64,000 nt of DNA from Asterias rubens (Eukaryota > Echinodermata > Asteroidea > Forcipulatida > Asteriidae): assembly GCF_902459465.1 (NCBI RefSeq), contig NC_047073.1:7379036-7443035 (forward strand), written 5' to 3'. The notes below the pieces were generated by a model. The model was not told where the DNA came from and searched no databases. It saw nothing but the letters and a program-made list of their open reading frames with translations. Below are positions 1-13,200 of the stretch, piece by piece; within the stretch, counting starts at the first letter, position 1; every line of letters begins with the position of its first letter. A program made the translations under genes and the position numbers.

Positions 1-153
1 GCTCAAACCATGGAGGAAGAAAATCCATGCTCAAACTTAACTCAAACCACCTTACAATAGTTGCGTGTCAAACGTAGGACTTGTTTACCTGCAATCGAAA
101 CATCGGTCAGGTAAATAGTTGACCAAGCTGTGTGGATACAGGTTTGTCGACAG

Positions 154-173
154 CCCCCCCCCCCCCCCCCCCC
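154..173. repeat. poly-C run (20 C)
   Basis: An uninterrupted run of twenty C. The rest of positions 1-2880 shows no supported gene. The short open frames there lack convincing splice sites or recognisable protein sequence. A foldback-element end (TTTATGAAATTGGGCCC type) lies near 1427-1446. Confidence 0.9.
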
Positions 174-2879
174 GTCCCAAACGAGACGTAATCCAGCACC
201 ATAAAGTTGACAATTTATGATCGATTGCAGTTTCCTTTAAAAATTACTAACTTCCATAAAAGTTAGATATAGGTTCCGGAAACCCTGATGACGGATGGTG
301 GTACGTGTGAAATGTTTGGACTTCAAATCGCCATATTCATTTTTGTGTGAACTTGAAGCTATCCTCTTAGTTGTCTGCTGAGACTCTACTAAAGTGTCTC
401 TACATAGATGTGTACGGGAATACAGGCCTGTATGCTTCGTTTTTGAAAGGACAAGGACACCAAGGCATTTTCCCTTTGAATTAAAGAGCACCCTGTGAGG
501 AAATTGTATGTTTCCAGTGGGACATTGCAACTTTCAACGGCACCAAGGCAATGTCCAGGGAGGCATGGAAGTTGCCTCCTTGAAGTATCAGGCCTTGGAA
601 TAGAAGCTTTAATTTGGCGTTGAACAAAGACAAGTTTACTCGAGTGTGACTTGAACCTGAGCCCTCCGGACCCCCGGCGCTCCACCAAAATGAGCTAGAG
701 TATAGCACTTATTTACTCATTAGTCAGTTTCCCTTTATTTGGTATTATACTAGAATAAAACATCTGAGACTCAATACCTCACAAAAATAACTTTCTCTCA
801 ATGTCTTACTCTCACAATACCTCACATTGCAAAAACTGGGTAATTGTTCGACTGTATTGACACCATGGCTGTATTCACAGAGAGATACCAAGAAATCCAA
901 GGCAAGCGGCCCCACCCCCTCCCTCAACTCGACCGTGTTGATCTTATACTGACAGTCGCGACTACAATTGAGATCAGTGATGTAGATCCACTACATTACA
1001 TCACAAATGCATTACAATTACATACCAATGCATCTCAAGAATACTAATGCATATCTGTATAAATCTGCCCCTGATTGCAACCAAGGTTCATATAACCAAA
1101 AGTGTTAATTGTGTAGATACCACGAATTCCACGAATATACAGTTAAGGAGACAAATCTAGGTGTGTCATCAAGAAATTGAGTGAACACACAAATCGACAG
1201 TGCAACAAGGAAACAGTATGAGCGAACAGTAGAATTCCAAAATAATTTGAGTAACAGTGAAAAAAAAAGATGTTGCACCCTAAATTGAGATGATCTGCTC
1301 TCGTGTGAACGGGTTAAATACACATTGGGGAACCAGCCACTTGAATGCAAACTTGATGTAATTTTGGCTGGTGCCCTGTCTCCGTTAAACCATACTTTGC
1401 TTAGCAAGTTATGTGCTTACAGCGAGGCTTTATGAAATTGGGCCCAAAAGTACACTGTTTTGACATAAATTCAGGCTCACCGATAAATGTCTTAGTTTGA
1501 TGTTGTATTATGGGTTTTTGTTTGCGTCTTGGAGCAACCGAACCGACGAAACAAAGCCATGCTCCAAGTGCATGCATTTAAGCACACTATGCCATAAGTC
1601 CCGTTGATATATTATATACAGTCACTGCCCCATCATTGACACAGACGTCCCTCTTCCTATGCCAATGTGTGAACCTGACCTTCACATGTCAATGGCAATC
1701 ACCAGCGGGTCGACGGAGGACAAACCGGTTGTCATCCGCTAGAGGGCGCTATTCTCGATTATCAGTGAGATTATTGTGTGGCCAAGTGCGGTCGTCAAGA
1801 TCAACTGCCCGCTAGGTGTCGCTATTCAAAAACTCTAGTACCACTAACTGCTGCCAACAAAACGAATGAGACATGGATGCTAAAAATCTACTCTGCGGTG
1901 ATATCATCATGAACCTGTAGATCCATGATCTACCCAGCAAGGGCGTTTCAGCAAAACAAACACACATTTTTAATTCCTCCCAAAATCAAGCTCTCCTCCT
2001 TCCCCCAAGATCATTTTGCAGAATGGAACAAAGCTCTTTTGTACACTTCAAGCTGAATATAAATGAATTTTCCTCGGCTGCGACTTATTTTGCTTAGCAG
2101 CGAGTTTCCTTTAGACCGTAAGTCAGCCAATACTTTTAGTAATTGTCAGTCTGGGTTCCGCGCAAACCTTGTCGCTTTGATTTTGTATTCAGGAGATGGG
2201 AATCAGACCTTTTGAACAATTTGTGTAGCGACTAGACGATTTGTATTGCGACGACTTATAGTTGACGCGCAGCAACTTTAAGAAACGTTTTTGACGGCGA
2301 CTCTTTCTACGCGGCGCTTTTTTGTTGGAGGAAACTTTTAGAGGGGCGAGGACATTTTGATATTGGCATATTATGATGACTTTCAACTGGCAAGCAACGA
2401 CAGCAAAATTAGACATAAGTGTTTTGTGTAATAATTTTTAATACGTTAAAATCAGTTGTCAAAATGGTGACATAAATAACCACTCAATTAAATTATCCAA
2501 AAAAAAACACCAGTTAAACCGATGATTGTCCTGTCCACATTCTTATATAAAGAAAGCTTTGTTTTCCCAACAAGTTAAACGTTTACAAGAAAATAACAAT
2601 ACATTTGTTTCTAGTTCCTGCAAGTTAGTCTTTCCTTTCCAAAATTATTCAGAAAATATTTCAAAATAGATTAAAGAGCACTGTATAAATATGTAAATTT
2701 ATTTTGCCAAATGTAAATTTTATTCCATTTCATAAGATAATCCTCATAAATAACTATGAAATTTTTAGACTTCTTGCATGACCGCCACCGTTGTGGCCAA
2801 CCAATAGAAACCTGCATGCTTGTACGCGTCGCGCAAAACGTTCAGCCGTTGATATAGGTATTCATGCAGGCCTGCGCCT

Positions 2880-3075
2880 GGGATTCCATCTTTGCAAGGG
2901 CAATGTCATTCATTTTGCAAAGGGCACTTCCATTGGAAAGTATTTAAGTCAATGGGAAACTGTTGAAGGGGCACCAAGGCCAAGACAAGAGGCAACAGAG
3001 GTCATGACCTCCGTTTAATTCCAGGCCTGTCATTGACCTCAGTGAGGGCGCCATTTGGGCGTGTGACGTCATGTA
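2880..3075. repeat. dispersed repeat, copy 1
   Basis: The reverse complement of 37530-37690 matches this stretch closely, sharing blocks such as TTTTGCAAAGGGCA, GAAGGGGCA and GGCAACAGAGG. A weaker relative is near 510-580. The right end carries a perfect TGACGTCA (CRE-type) palindrome at 3064-3071, inside a block that recurs inverted at about 24150-24205. It is a non-coding mobile or repeat sequence of unknown class. Confidence 0.6.
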
Positions 3076-3081
3076 CGGGAT

Positions 3082-3205
3082 CTATTGTGACCATTCCCTG
3101 CTTTTGAACATGGTAACAGAATGGTAGGGCGCCCTCTCACGGTACATATCATCCACGGTGTCTTGGATTTCAGAGCACAAAGAAGATGCATCTATCTAGG
3201 ATTTA
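3082..3205 (-). CDS. possible 3'-terminal exon (weak)
   Basis: On the minus strand an open frame of about 40 codons reads DASSLCSEIQDTVDDMYRER, then APYHSVTMFKSREWSQ and a stop at 3082-3084. Its composition looks protein-like, and it could be the C-terminus of the minus-strand gene above it. The upstream acceptor (near 3200) is weak, and its phase does not join cleanly to the exon at 4131-4204. It may be chance. Confidence 0.2.
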
Positions 3206-4130
3206 TTCTGGTCCTGTCAATAAACAAACAACACAATTAATTAAGCAATGAGTTTAACACTGATTCAACAATTGCATCGGGAGATCAATGATAATAATTG
3301 CAAATTAAATTAAATTCAAAAACCTTTACTGGTCCTAAAACTAAAATATTAAGCAGTTACAAAAGATTAGAATTAAGCTCTATATGATAAAACAAAATTA
3401 AATACTCATCCACAAAAATAAGTAGGCCTATAGTTCAACAATGAAAAGAAAAAAATACAAGTTATTTACAAACAAAACATCAGACTTTACAAAAAAAGAA
3501 ATCAAACAAAACATCATACATGTATAATATAAAGGAAAAAGGGGATTATAAGATGAGGAAATCGAATGTTTATAAAAACACAACAATTTAGCAATGAAAT
3601 TGGTATTGCACATGAAAATTGGATGGAAACACGATATGCCCTATAGGATAGTGAAGATAAGCAAAACACATTCACAATTAATAGAACACATTATTTAACA
3701 ACACATTAATGCAATGTTGACATGATTGTACATACATGTGTATGTAAGTCGTGAAAAATGAGGTACATTGTAATGCATTTAAATATAATTTTGAAACTTT
3801 GCATTGTGTGATTCATTCATTTCATGTGATTAAAAATCACATGACAACCAAAGGCTGAATTGAGTGTTCCGAGGGAAAATTCAACCTACAGTGTAAAAAC
3901 GTTAAAACCAAACAATTAATAAAACAGAGCAGGACAGGATAACGAAAAGGAGTAGGAAACCAGGCAGATTTTCTTGTGAGGCGCTGTGTTAACTGTAGAG
4001 CGCCATAGAAATGTGTTCAACTCATACGAAACATTCGCAGCGAAGACAGGGCTGTGTCGTCACAATTTTAATCTGCATAATATTTAGTGGGGCACCATCC
4101 CCGGCCGAAGGCAAAACTCTTATTACTTAC
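3206..4130. other. no gene seen
   Basis: AT-rich sequence with no supported coding exon. It contains long A- and T-rich stretches and short low-complexity runs, consistent with intron or intergenic DNA. Confidence 0.5.
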
Positions 4131-4204
4131 CTATTGGTCATGGCGTGGCCATTCCGGTCGTATGTTGAGAAAAAGTCGACCTTCTTGGTGGCACGTTCTC
4201 CCAA
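4131..4204 (-). CDS. internal exon, EF-hand-like loop
   Basis: Minus-strand exon of 74 nt between a good acceptor (CTCCAGTTTCAG) and a consensus donor (AATAG|GTAAGT). Read from phase 0 it gives LGERATKKVDFF and STYDRNGHAMTN, ending in phase 2. D-R-N-G-H-A-M-T-N resembles the calcium-binding loop of an EF-hand (D-x-N-G start), and FFSTY before it resembles an entering helix. It probably belongs to the large minus-strand gene whose exons lie at higher coordinates. However, the nearest upstream exon (5023-5132) ends in phase 1, so at least one intervening exon of length 2 mod 3 would be needed. The family is not identified. Confidence 0.5.
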
Positions 4205-7200
4205 CTGAAACTGGAGTTGGGTTTTCTTTTGTTGTGCGTTTCTGTTTTAAATTAATTATTATAAAACATTAATTATTGGGCGTTGTGGAGGTTGGATTAA
4301 AAGCAAGCCAGACATACTATAATGAAAACCTTCGATAGGGGGAGTTCAGTTTCACTACATTTGAACAAATCTCAATCACTTTGTCAAAAAAAACCATGTC
4401 ATTTCAATTCAACAATGCAGGAGTGTATTAACTTCTGAAAAATATTACGCATTACAGGCATAAAATACAACTTGAACGTAAACCATGCATTCTAAACCAC
4501 TCCCTGGTCAGACTTGACCCGGTTCTATGTGCCCATAAACCTGACTCGTTTATGGGTCATTGTTACCCGGAATCTGTGTCAAAAATTATCAGGATCAGGC
4601 CAAGTATTCATAGAATCAGAGCTAAAATGACGTTAATTTTAAAAGCAGTTTCTGGGTTAGCCTGATCCAAACGGGGTCAGGGACCAGGAATCCTGGTCAA
4701 TTCTCTGACCCGGGAGTTAGTAGAATGTGCACCAATGGTCGAAATATACATCCATGTCCGAGAGGCCAGGTAAAATAAATAACATGTTGCTCGTCTGGAG
4801 TTTTGTTCTCTTAAGATGACCACCATGTCTAAGATGGCCCCGTGTCACAAAAAAAGCAAAACAATCGGTGAGACATCCAAAATCGGAGCGGGGGGACGAG
4901 CAGCATGTCATCCATTTTACTTGGCCTAAAACACGAATTAGTAAAATAACATAAATATTTACAGTAAACACACTGATCTACAAACACACTTGTTAGTCTC
5001 TACTTGAAACACAAAAACTCACGTGTCGGCATGAGTGTTAGAGGAACTGACGTGGATGACGATGATTGGTTGAAGTGTGGGTTAGTTTGTTGGTGACTAG
5101 TTGCTCCAGTGTTCGACATATACGGTGCAGTTCTAAATTATAAAGGAAGTGGGGACACTATAGTATCTTTGTGTACAAATGCATTATTGTTGTCAACATA
5201 AAATAATAAAGTGTATACTTCATAGGCCGTATCTGAACTGGCGGCTAAAGCTACGGCTACGACTGCTGCCAAGGGTGCTCTATGGATAACTATATTCCAA
5301 TGCATGGTGGACACGGAGATCTAGTCAAAGCCGTAGTGCCATTTTAGAAACGGACTTTCTGGAAATGTCATTGACTACATGCAAGACGAACTCAGACTGC
5401 AAGCTAGAGTAACTGCTAAATCGTGCAAACATTAATATTTACATACATGTATATATGATTTGAGGCATTGCGTGGTGAGGTATCAATATTTGGTTTGCGG
5501 TAACACCATGTGTGTATCTACTTGCCAGGTAGAGTTTGTTCTTAGAGAACTGTCTTGTTTAACTCTACTACAGCGGAGTAGATTGTTCGGGTGTTCGGGA
5601 GACTTATAAGTTCTGAAAAGAACTGTCCTTGATTATTAACTATTACCTGGGCGTATGGTATAGAAATGGGAGTGGGCTACTACTTTAGCTTAAAGGATCG
5701 TAATTAACTGTACTACCGCGGACTCAGTTCTTGGGTTGGTCTCAACGTTTCGACTAGATTGCTCTAGTCATCCTCAGGAGACTATATATATTTACATTAT
5801 GCTTCAGCAAATGGGGCGCTCTCTTGATGTTTTGGGAGAAAACTATGAGAAAGTAGTTTTGAAAAACTTTAGGTCAAGTTGCTCTTAACATGTTTTTCGC
5901 TCTGATCTGTAAACTGAAATAACCTTTTGCAGTCCAAATTAAAGCTGATATCAACAAGAGTAACCACTTATCACATTTTTTTCAGTGAGCAAAAGTGGCA
6001 TTAAATATTAATAATGAACATTTAAAAATAACACAACTTAAAGTGCAATTCGATTAGTCAGTTCTAAAACTACTGAATAGTGCTGTGGTTTTTCTATGTT
6101 TGTTAATATATATTGACACTATGATTGGGGCTGTTGAAGTGGATAGAGACTGGGTACGGTTTCTTAGTCTTTATGGAAGAGACATGATTCGCAAAGCGAA
6201 GACTAAGTTTGGTCTTATATATATGTTGTGTTCGTTGCTGTAAAAACGTGAACATTGTATTGTAACCTTTTTGTGAACATTGATTATTTAGGTCATTTGA
6301 CAAATTATTTTCACTAGTCGTTCAGTTTCACCCAATTGTTTATTTCGAAAAAGTAACAATCACTAATGAGAAAAGATACCCGCTGTATTAAAACAAGTAG
6401 TTTTAACTGTCACCATTCAAATAATTATACATGTTTGGTTCCACCACCAAAGCCCCCAATTCCCGTTAGCCAGTAATAACGTGAAGTATTGATTTTTAAC
6501 TGATAATATTTTTAATTCCTCTCTTACGTTGACCTTTGTTGCTTGATTTGACCTTCGAGATGCTCTTTCCACACGTAAGCATTGTTGATGCTCCGATCTG
6601 ATCGGTGGCTCTTCCCAGAGCCCGCTCTCTCTTGGTGACCTGAACTTGGATGACCCGATGACGTATATTTTGGGAGCCCTTGCCATTCCACCGGCTGAAA
6701 ATGTAATGTTTCACCAAAACCGAATATCAAACAAAGAACGAAAGAAAAATAACAACTATTTGATTACAGGAAAAAATACTAGAATAATGCGCAAGCTTAG
6801 CAGGCGGGTGCAGAAATGGCAACACATGCTTCACTTTGTGCATTCTTAGGGCCATGCCACTCTAGGAAATTTACAGGCAATCAGTTGCAGGCAGTCTCCA
6901 TCAAGAACAAGAACAAGCCATCAAATGCTAATTTCCACTTGTCTTGGGGACAGTAAAGAAATTATTAGAAAAACCGCTTTACTACCGAGGTGTTCCTTTA
7001 ACGCAGTTTGTTGCTTCCAAATTGCCTGTAAACAAACTGCCTTCCTTGTGTGACAGTGCTTTTACGCGTTAAAATTTGTGTTTGTTTTGGAGGAATAAGG
7101 CCCCCATGCACCCAATCATTTATAGCTTGGATTTGTATCAATTTATGCCTACCGGATTCTGCGGATTTGCCGAATGTGTAAAGAGGTAGTAATGGTGTCC

Positions 7201-10200
7201 GTGCATCTTCTTATGAGCTGTCTCCACTGCACGCTGTAAGGAAGTCTTGCCCGCTAGAGGGCGGAATCCAGGTGGGCCTCGATGCTGTAATATAAATTGG
7301 AATAAAAGTTGGACGTATTATTAGTAAATTTATTATTTCAGATGTTATGAAAGGTGCCAGGTGCCAAGGCCCCAAAAGGTGCTAAGGTGCCGATGTCAAA
7401 AAGTCCCAAAGGTCCAAAAAGGTCCGCATAGTCTTGAGACAACCCTCAACAATAATATCTCCAAACAACCTGTAGGAAAAAACTCCTTAAATAGCGATGT
7501 CTCGATATTGCCGTTTAAAGTGCAAGTATTACAAGAAAACCAAAGAACCACAAAGTGTACTAAATGTGACAGTTTGGATGATGCAGACCATCGAACACAG
7601 AACAATTCAAAGTGTTTCAAAGGCAACAATACAATCGGGACTCCCGAGTCTGAGTTTGGCGGCAACAGCTACGGCTTGGTCGCCGTTTCGAGGTATAGGA
7701 CGTCCAAGTCCCAGTCTTTAGCTGCAGCCATAGCCACCAATTATTATGATACAGCCAAAACCATAAGTACATCTGTCTCCTATATCGCTGTCTGGTCTCC
7801 TAATGTAAGTTGTTGGTACATATGTATGTGTTCGTTAGATTCAACACATACATCACTGAATTTGTAGAGAACATACAAAAAATCGTAACGTAAACTTTGA
7901 CCTCCACCGTATAAATCAACTTAAAAACTACAAAACCCGTGCAAATGCAGTTCGACAAAATGTGACTCAAAGCACATTACCCTTCACCTGCATGCTAAAA
8001 ACCCTCAAAAAATCAACATAAGTGGCGCGACACAATAATTGTGCAAACAAAATTAATAATTAAGCTTAGGAAAACTTCTTCTGTTAAGTACTGCTGCTTC
8101 GTGTCCCGACTCACCACAGTTGCGCCGGAGTTGGCGATAAGTTTCTTGCCCAGTGCTACCGAAGCGATGCGTTCGATCTTGCTGGATCGTTGACTGGAAT
8201 TCTTTATTGTGATGTGCGTCCAAAAAGAGAGTGCAATAACAACGTGACAAGAAATGTGGTTTAGAAATGTGATCTTAACTCCATTTGGTGTTCAGTGACG
8301 TAAGCAGGAACCAGGGCAAAATATTAGGCATCTTTCTTACCTTATGCTTGCTTAGTTTTTGTTTTTGATGTCGCTTTCGCCAAAGAAAGTGACACTGCTT
8401 AGAGCACGTAGTAGACTGTGAAAGTCTTGCGCGTATTTGAACTTCCGGGACCAAGCTGCTCCCAACCATTGAGTTGTACGTGTGCCATATTTTATTTCCT
8501 CAAACATGATAATCGTCTTGTTGGAAAAGTAACATTTAAAATTGAGATATTCGCCCAAAATGACGTTATAAATAAACCTAATGCAAAAGCACAAAACAAG
8601 TTTATTTGAGGATTTGGGACTTGTCGTTTAAAAAAAAATCGCAACAGTTTCAAATCGTTAACTTTCCCTTAAGCTCGTGATTGCCGAAGCTCCTGCTCCA
8701 CATCATTAATGCCCGTGTTCATAAAAATGCATTAGTTTTGTTTTGAGTGAGTGACACGGTTTGCTCGGCACGCAATCAAACTGTTAGCTCGCTTTCATAT
8801 TTCTGCTGTTAGCAGCTCTAAATTTGTCCGTCAAACAACAAACCACCACACAGTTATTTTGCATTTCATTAATACAGCATATCACACGTCGAGGTAAGCC
8901 CATTATTAAAACAAATCCGGCGTAAAACATTAATATTTCAAAAAACAGCCATTATAACAATTTGATTGTTTCACTACTTGTACATGTAATACGGTACGAG
9001 ATGTTAGCAATTATACATGATATCATCCATTAGTTATCTTAAGTTTGAAACACATACATAAAATGTATTAATAACAACAAAATAATTCTTGAACAGTAAT
9101 AATATGTTTGCTTTGAGAGTGAGTTTTATTTACAACCATTAGTCCTCAGTGTGGAAACCAAACACACAAACCAAATAAACTGAAATATTGCAATGTCTGC
9201 ATTCGAGCTAAGCTTGGTTAGATTGTCAGTGCGGTGCTATGTTATACCAATCAACAACAGGCAAACAACTTTTCGAGGGTTAGCGTTAAAGCGGCTGTTA
9301 GTGCTAAGGTTTTAACAAAACATTGCCAGCATTATTGTGGACAAAGCTAGCATCAACTTTTGATAAACACGTGCATAATTTCAAATCTTAACAAATTTGG
9401 TATACGATAGTACATGGTGACAATTGTTGTTCTTTTAAAGTTTTTCTTCTTTGAATACGTGTCTTCTACCTGCAAAAAATGTGGTCATTCCCGAAACGAC
9501 CGTTCCCTGCTGTGGCTCTGGCTTACGCTCGGGCCAGAATCGTGTTATAGAAATTGCCAGAGCCTTCATAGGCTGGAGCAGGAGTTTCGAAAACGGCCAA
9601 ATTAGCCAGCGTGAAGTGCAAAAATAGTCTGACCCTCTTGGGGTGTACTACGAATTATTATTCGCAACTGTTTGTGCTACACAGGGAGCAAGACCAAGCG
9701 GGGTAATATCATGGTCAATGTGTTTTGTGCTTGTTGTTAATAGCCTGCCGGGCACCAGTCACACAATGTACCCCATTAAGGGTTCATACCTTGGGCCTCG
9801 ATGGTTTTCCCTCGTGATCATTCCTTCGTTTCGTATCACTTTCCGTCTTCAAGTGAGCAGCCATGCATAAATACAACATCACAAAATATTTAGGTGTTTT
9901 TTAAATTCATTAATTTATACCTACCAGCGTGGTTATTTGGACTACAGCAGAGCCTTTGATAGTCTCTGTCATCAGACTTTGTTAAAAAAACTTGAACTCA
10001 CTTATGGTATTTCCGGACATCTCTTAGCATGGACCAAATCCTTTCTATGTGATCGATTTCAAAGAGTGGTATTTGGGGGACATTCTGCAGACTGGATACC
10101 AGTGGAGTCTGGAATTCCTCAAGGTTCGGTTTTGGGCCCACTTCTTTTCAGCGTCTACGTTAATGACCTACATCTTCATGTAAATTCCTCCATTGGTCAG

Positions 10201-13200
10201 TTTGCAGATGACACCTTCATATACCACTCTGTGAATTCGCAGGAACATGAAACAGTTTTACAAAATATTTCCAAATGTAAGGTTTTATCTTTGAACCGTA
10301 GCAGATCTCGAACTAAACCTACCTACTATGTGCAGGGCCAGTCTCTAGAAACAGTTGACAATCTAAAATTGCTTGGAGTTACATTGTCTTATAATATGTC
10401 TTGGGATATGCATGTTCAAAACACAGTTTCTAAGTGCAATAGATTACTTGGTTTTATCCGCAGTGTAGCTGGTCATTCATCACTTGAAGCTCTCTTGCAT
10501 TTGTATAAGTATCTGGTTTTGCCTGTGTTAGACTATTGCACTCCAATTTGGAATCCATATTTACAAAAAAATATTGCGGCTGTAGAAAAATTCAACGGCC
10601 AGCCACTAGACTGATCCTTAAACAGAGACGCCAAGATGAACCTTATGAGTCTAGACTAGGCATCCATGTTTTGTTTTGTCTTTGTAATTTGTTAATTTGT
10701 GTCTTGTTTAGTTTGCATGTTTGTTTGTAATGTTTGTGGTTGAGTGTATTTAATTGCCTGTTTGTCTTTTTTTTCTCGCTAGTTTGTTTGTTTGTTTGTT
10801 TGTTTGTTTGTTTTTGTTTGTTTTTGTGTGTTTTTGTTTGTTTGTTTGTTTGTTTGTTTGTTTGTGTTTGTTCGTTAACCTGTTTGTTATGTGAAATTGT
10901 TTGTCTTTTTGTCTCTTGTCCTTCCAGGTTGGACTGACACACCTCTTGGTGACAGTGCAGGCACTTTTGTCAGTCCTGGCAAATTTGGATTGTTGTTGTC
11001 TTTATGTTATCCTCAGTCGTGTAGTACTTTGTCTTTTCTTTTACTGCCTGTCCTCCTCTTTTATATCTTGATGTATCCCCCTTTTTACTGTTTTCCAATC
11101 CAGATGTATATATTTATATATTTAATGTTTTTAAGAGTTTTATCCTTCACGTATAAATTATTTGTATTTTTGTATTTGTATGTGAATTGCCAAATAAATA
11201 ATAAATAAATAATAATAAATATTGGTCAAGGTTTGTGGGTAGTTGAGAGTCGGTGAAGTAAGCCAAAAATCTTTCAAAAACATTGTCCGCGTTCAAATAA
11301 GAATTACTGATTTTTAGGAGCAATTTGTTTTAACATGTATTAGGGAAAACTCTAATGATGGAAATAATAACTCGGTTAGGTATTAAGAAGTATATAATGT
11401 TTAGGTCATGCATGCTGAGGATGGGTTGGATCCAGTGTAGAGTGAAGAATGACGTAGTGGTGTAATTTAAGAATGACGTAATGGGGTCATTCATTGAAGA
11501 CTGACGATGCAGTGTTCACTGATTATTTTACAAGTCCATCAACAATGTCAATTGGAGGCAAACGTAAGCAATTCAAGGCATTCTAGTTATATTTACAACA
11601 CACAAACAAAATGTGGTTTGTGTTCGCTTCAGAAGCTTATGTCAAATTAACCAGGACAACCCCATAAGTACTTCTTATACACACATGGTGGTGCGGCCTT
11701 CTTTTGCTTTAAGGCAGAACATTTCTTTTAATTAAAGGTTTGAATGATGATAAATGACGACTAAGCATGCTTAATGTTATAATATTTATGAACACAAAAC
11801 TAAAATAGTCGTCGTTGTTAGATGATGGGTCTAGGTGCAAGACCTATGGTAATAGGGTTAGTACACAGCAATGCCAGTCAGACGAGGGACAATACCTGCG
11901 GCATGTTTCCTTTAGGGAGTTCTGCTGCACCTCTGTCACATCTTGATATTGCACAATTGAGCGTCTTCTGTGATCCGGATGGTAAATATACAGAAAACAA
12001 TCATAAAACAACTTCTGGTTCTCTAAGCGCCCTCTGTTGACATTATTCCGAACGCAACAGTAAAGACAACTTCTTTAAAAACAATAACAGCCAAGTTGAC
12101 ATCTCCTTCAGATAATTTTTGAGATCTTAATTTGAAAATTTTAAACACAAATCACAAACCACACAAATTGTTACATAAGGTAAATATTGTGCGTGACAAA
12201 TCATTGAGCAGTGGAAATTCAATAACATAAAAATGGTCTTCGTTTAAACTAGGCCTATGATAATTATAAGTGTGTAGAAAAACAAAATCATCACCCATTG
12301 ATGGGGAGGGGGGAATGTGGAAGAAGCAAACGGGTACCAAAACAGATAATAAAGGAATTTCCTGTCGACAAAATATTTGTGCATTGCACAATTTGAATTA
12401 CGTTTTTTAATTTATAAAAACAAGAAGAGAACTTAAAAATCACTTCAAACATGCACCGATTTGAGAAAGCGCTTAAAAAGGGACGTGAATCCCAAGTACA
12501 TTCTCAAAAGAACAACAGTTTCGTCTTGCACAAAGTGGTGATTCCAATAACCAATAGGTATTCGATGCAAAGATGGTGTACAAATTTGTGAAACACTGAA
12601 AATCATCCCTACAGATCAAATCAAAAGTCACTGGAAAGAAAGAATAATGTGAACCAGGGCTTAGGATGAGGCCTGGACTTGGTGCAGAGACAGTCTTCCC
12701 GGAGCAAGGCAAAGTACGGAGTATAGAAGGTCTTAGAAGAAAACAAAATGAATGTTCAGAAGACACATTTTTGAGTGATTCGAAAAACGCCACCAGACAC
12801 TTCAACCTTTTGTAGATGGACTTACGAGGCCACCGTAATATCGGGGATCCATCAGCATGGTGGTATTTTGTATCAAATCTAGAATTCGCTGCTGACTCTG
12901 TACGATCGTGACAACGGAGATGGATAAAATTTTATAAAGTTAGGCAGTTTCCTTTTCTTGAGCAATGTAAAGTTGCACGGAATATAAAAACCTTATTGCA
13001 AAAATTAAATCATCATTACTGTTATTATGGGCTTGCAACAGTTAATACAGTTATTCAAACCAATTAACAAATGTTTATTTGAAGATGAATATTTGACCAA
13101 TGTAATTCAAGACAATGTTAGTAATGATAACTATATGACAGCATACAACACAACTTTATAGCGCTTTATCTAAAAGCATAAACCCAAGAAGCGTGTAACA

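Noticed and set aside
4118..4140. 5' end of a U1 snRNA gene (ACTTACCT)
   Set aside because: No match to U1 beyond the eight bases; it is the reverse complement of the splice donor of the exon at 4131-4204.
10643..10942. Gln/Asn/Thr/Lys-rich open frame on the minus strand
   Set aside because: It is the complement of the (TTTG)n repeat in a LINE 3' region.
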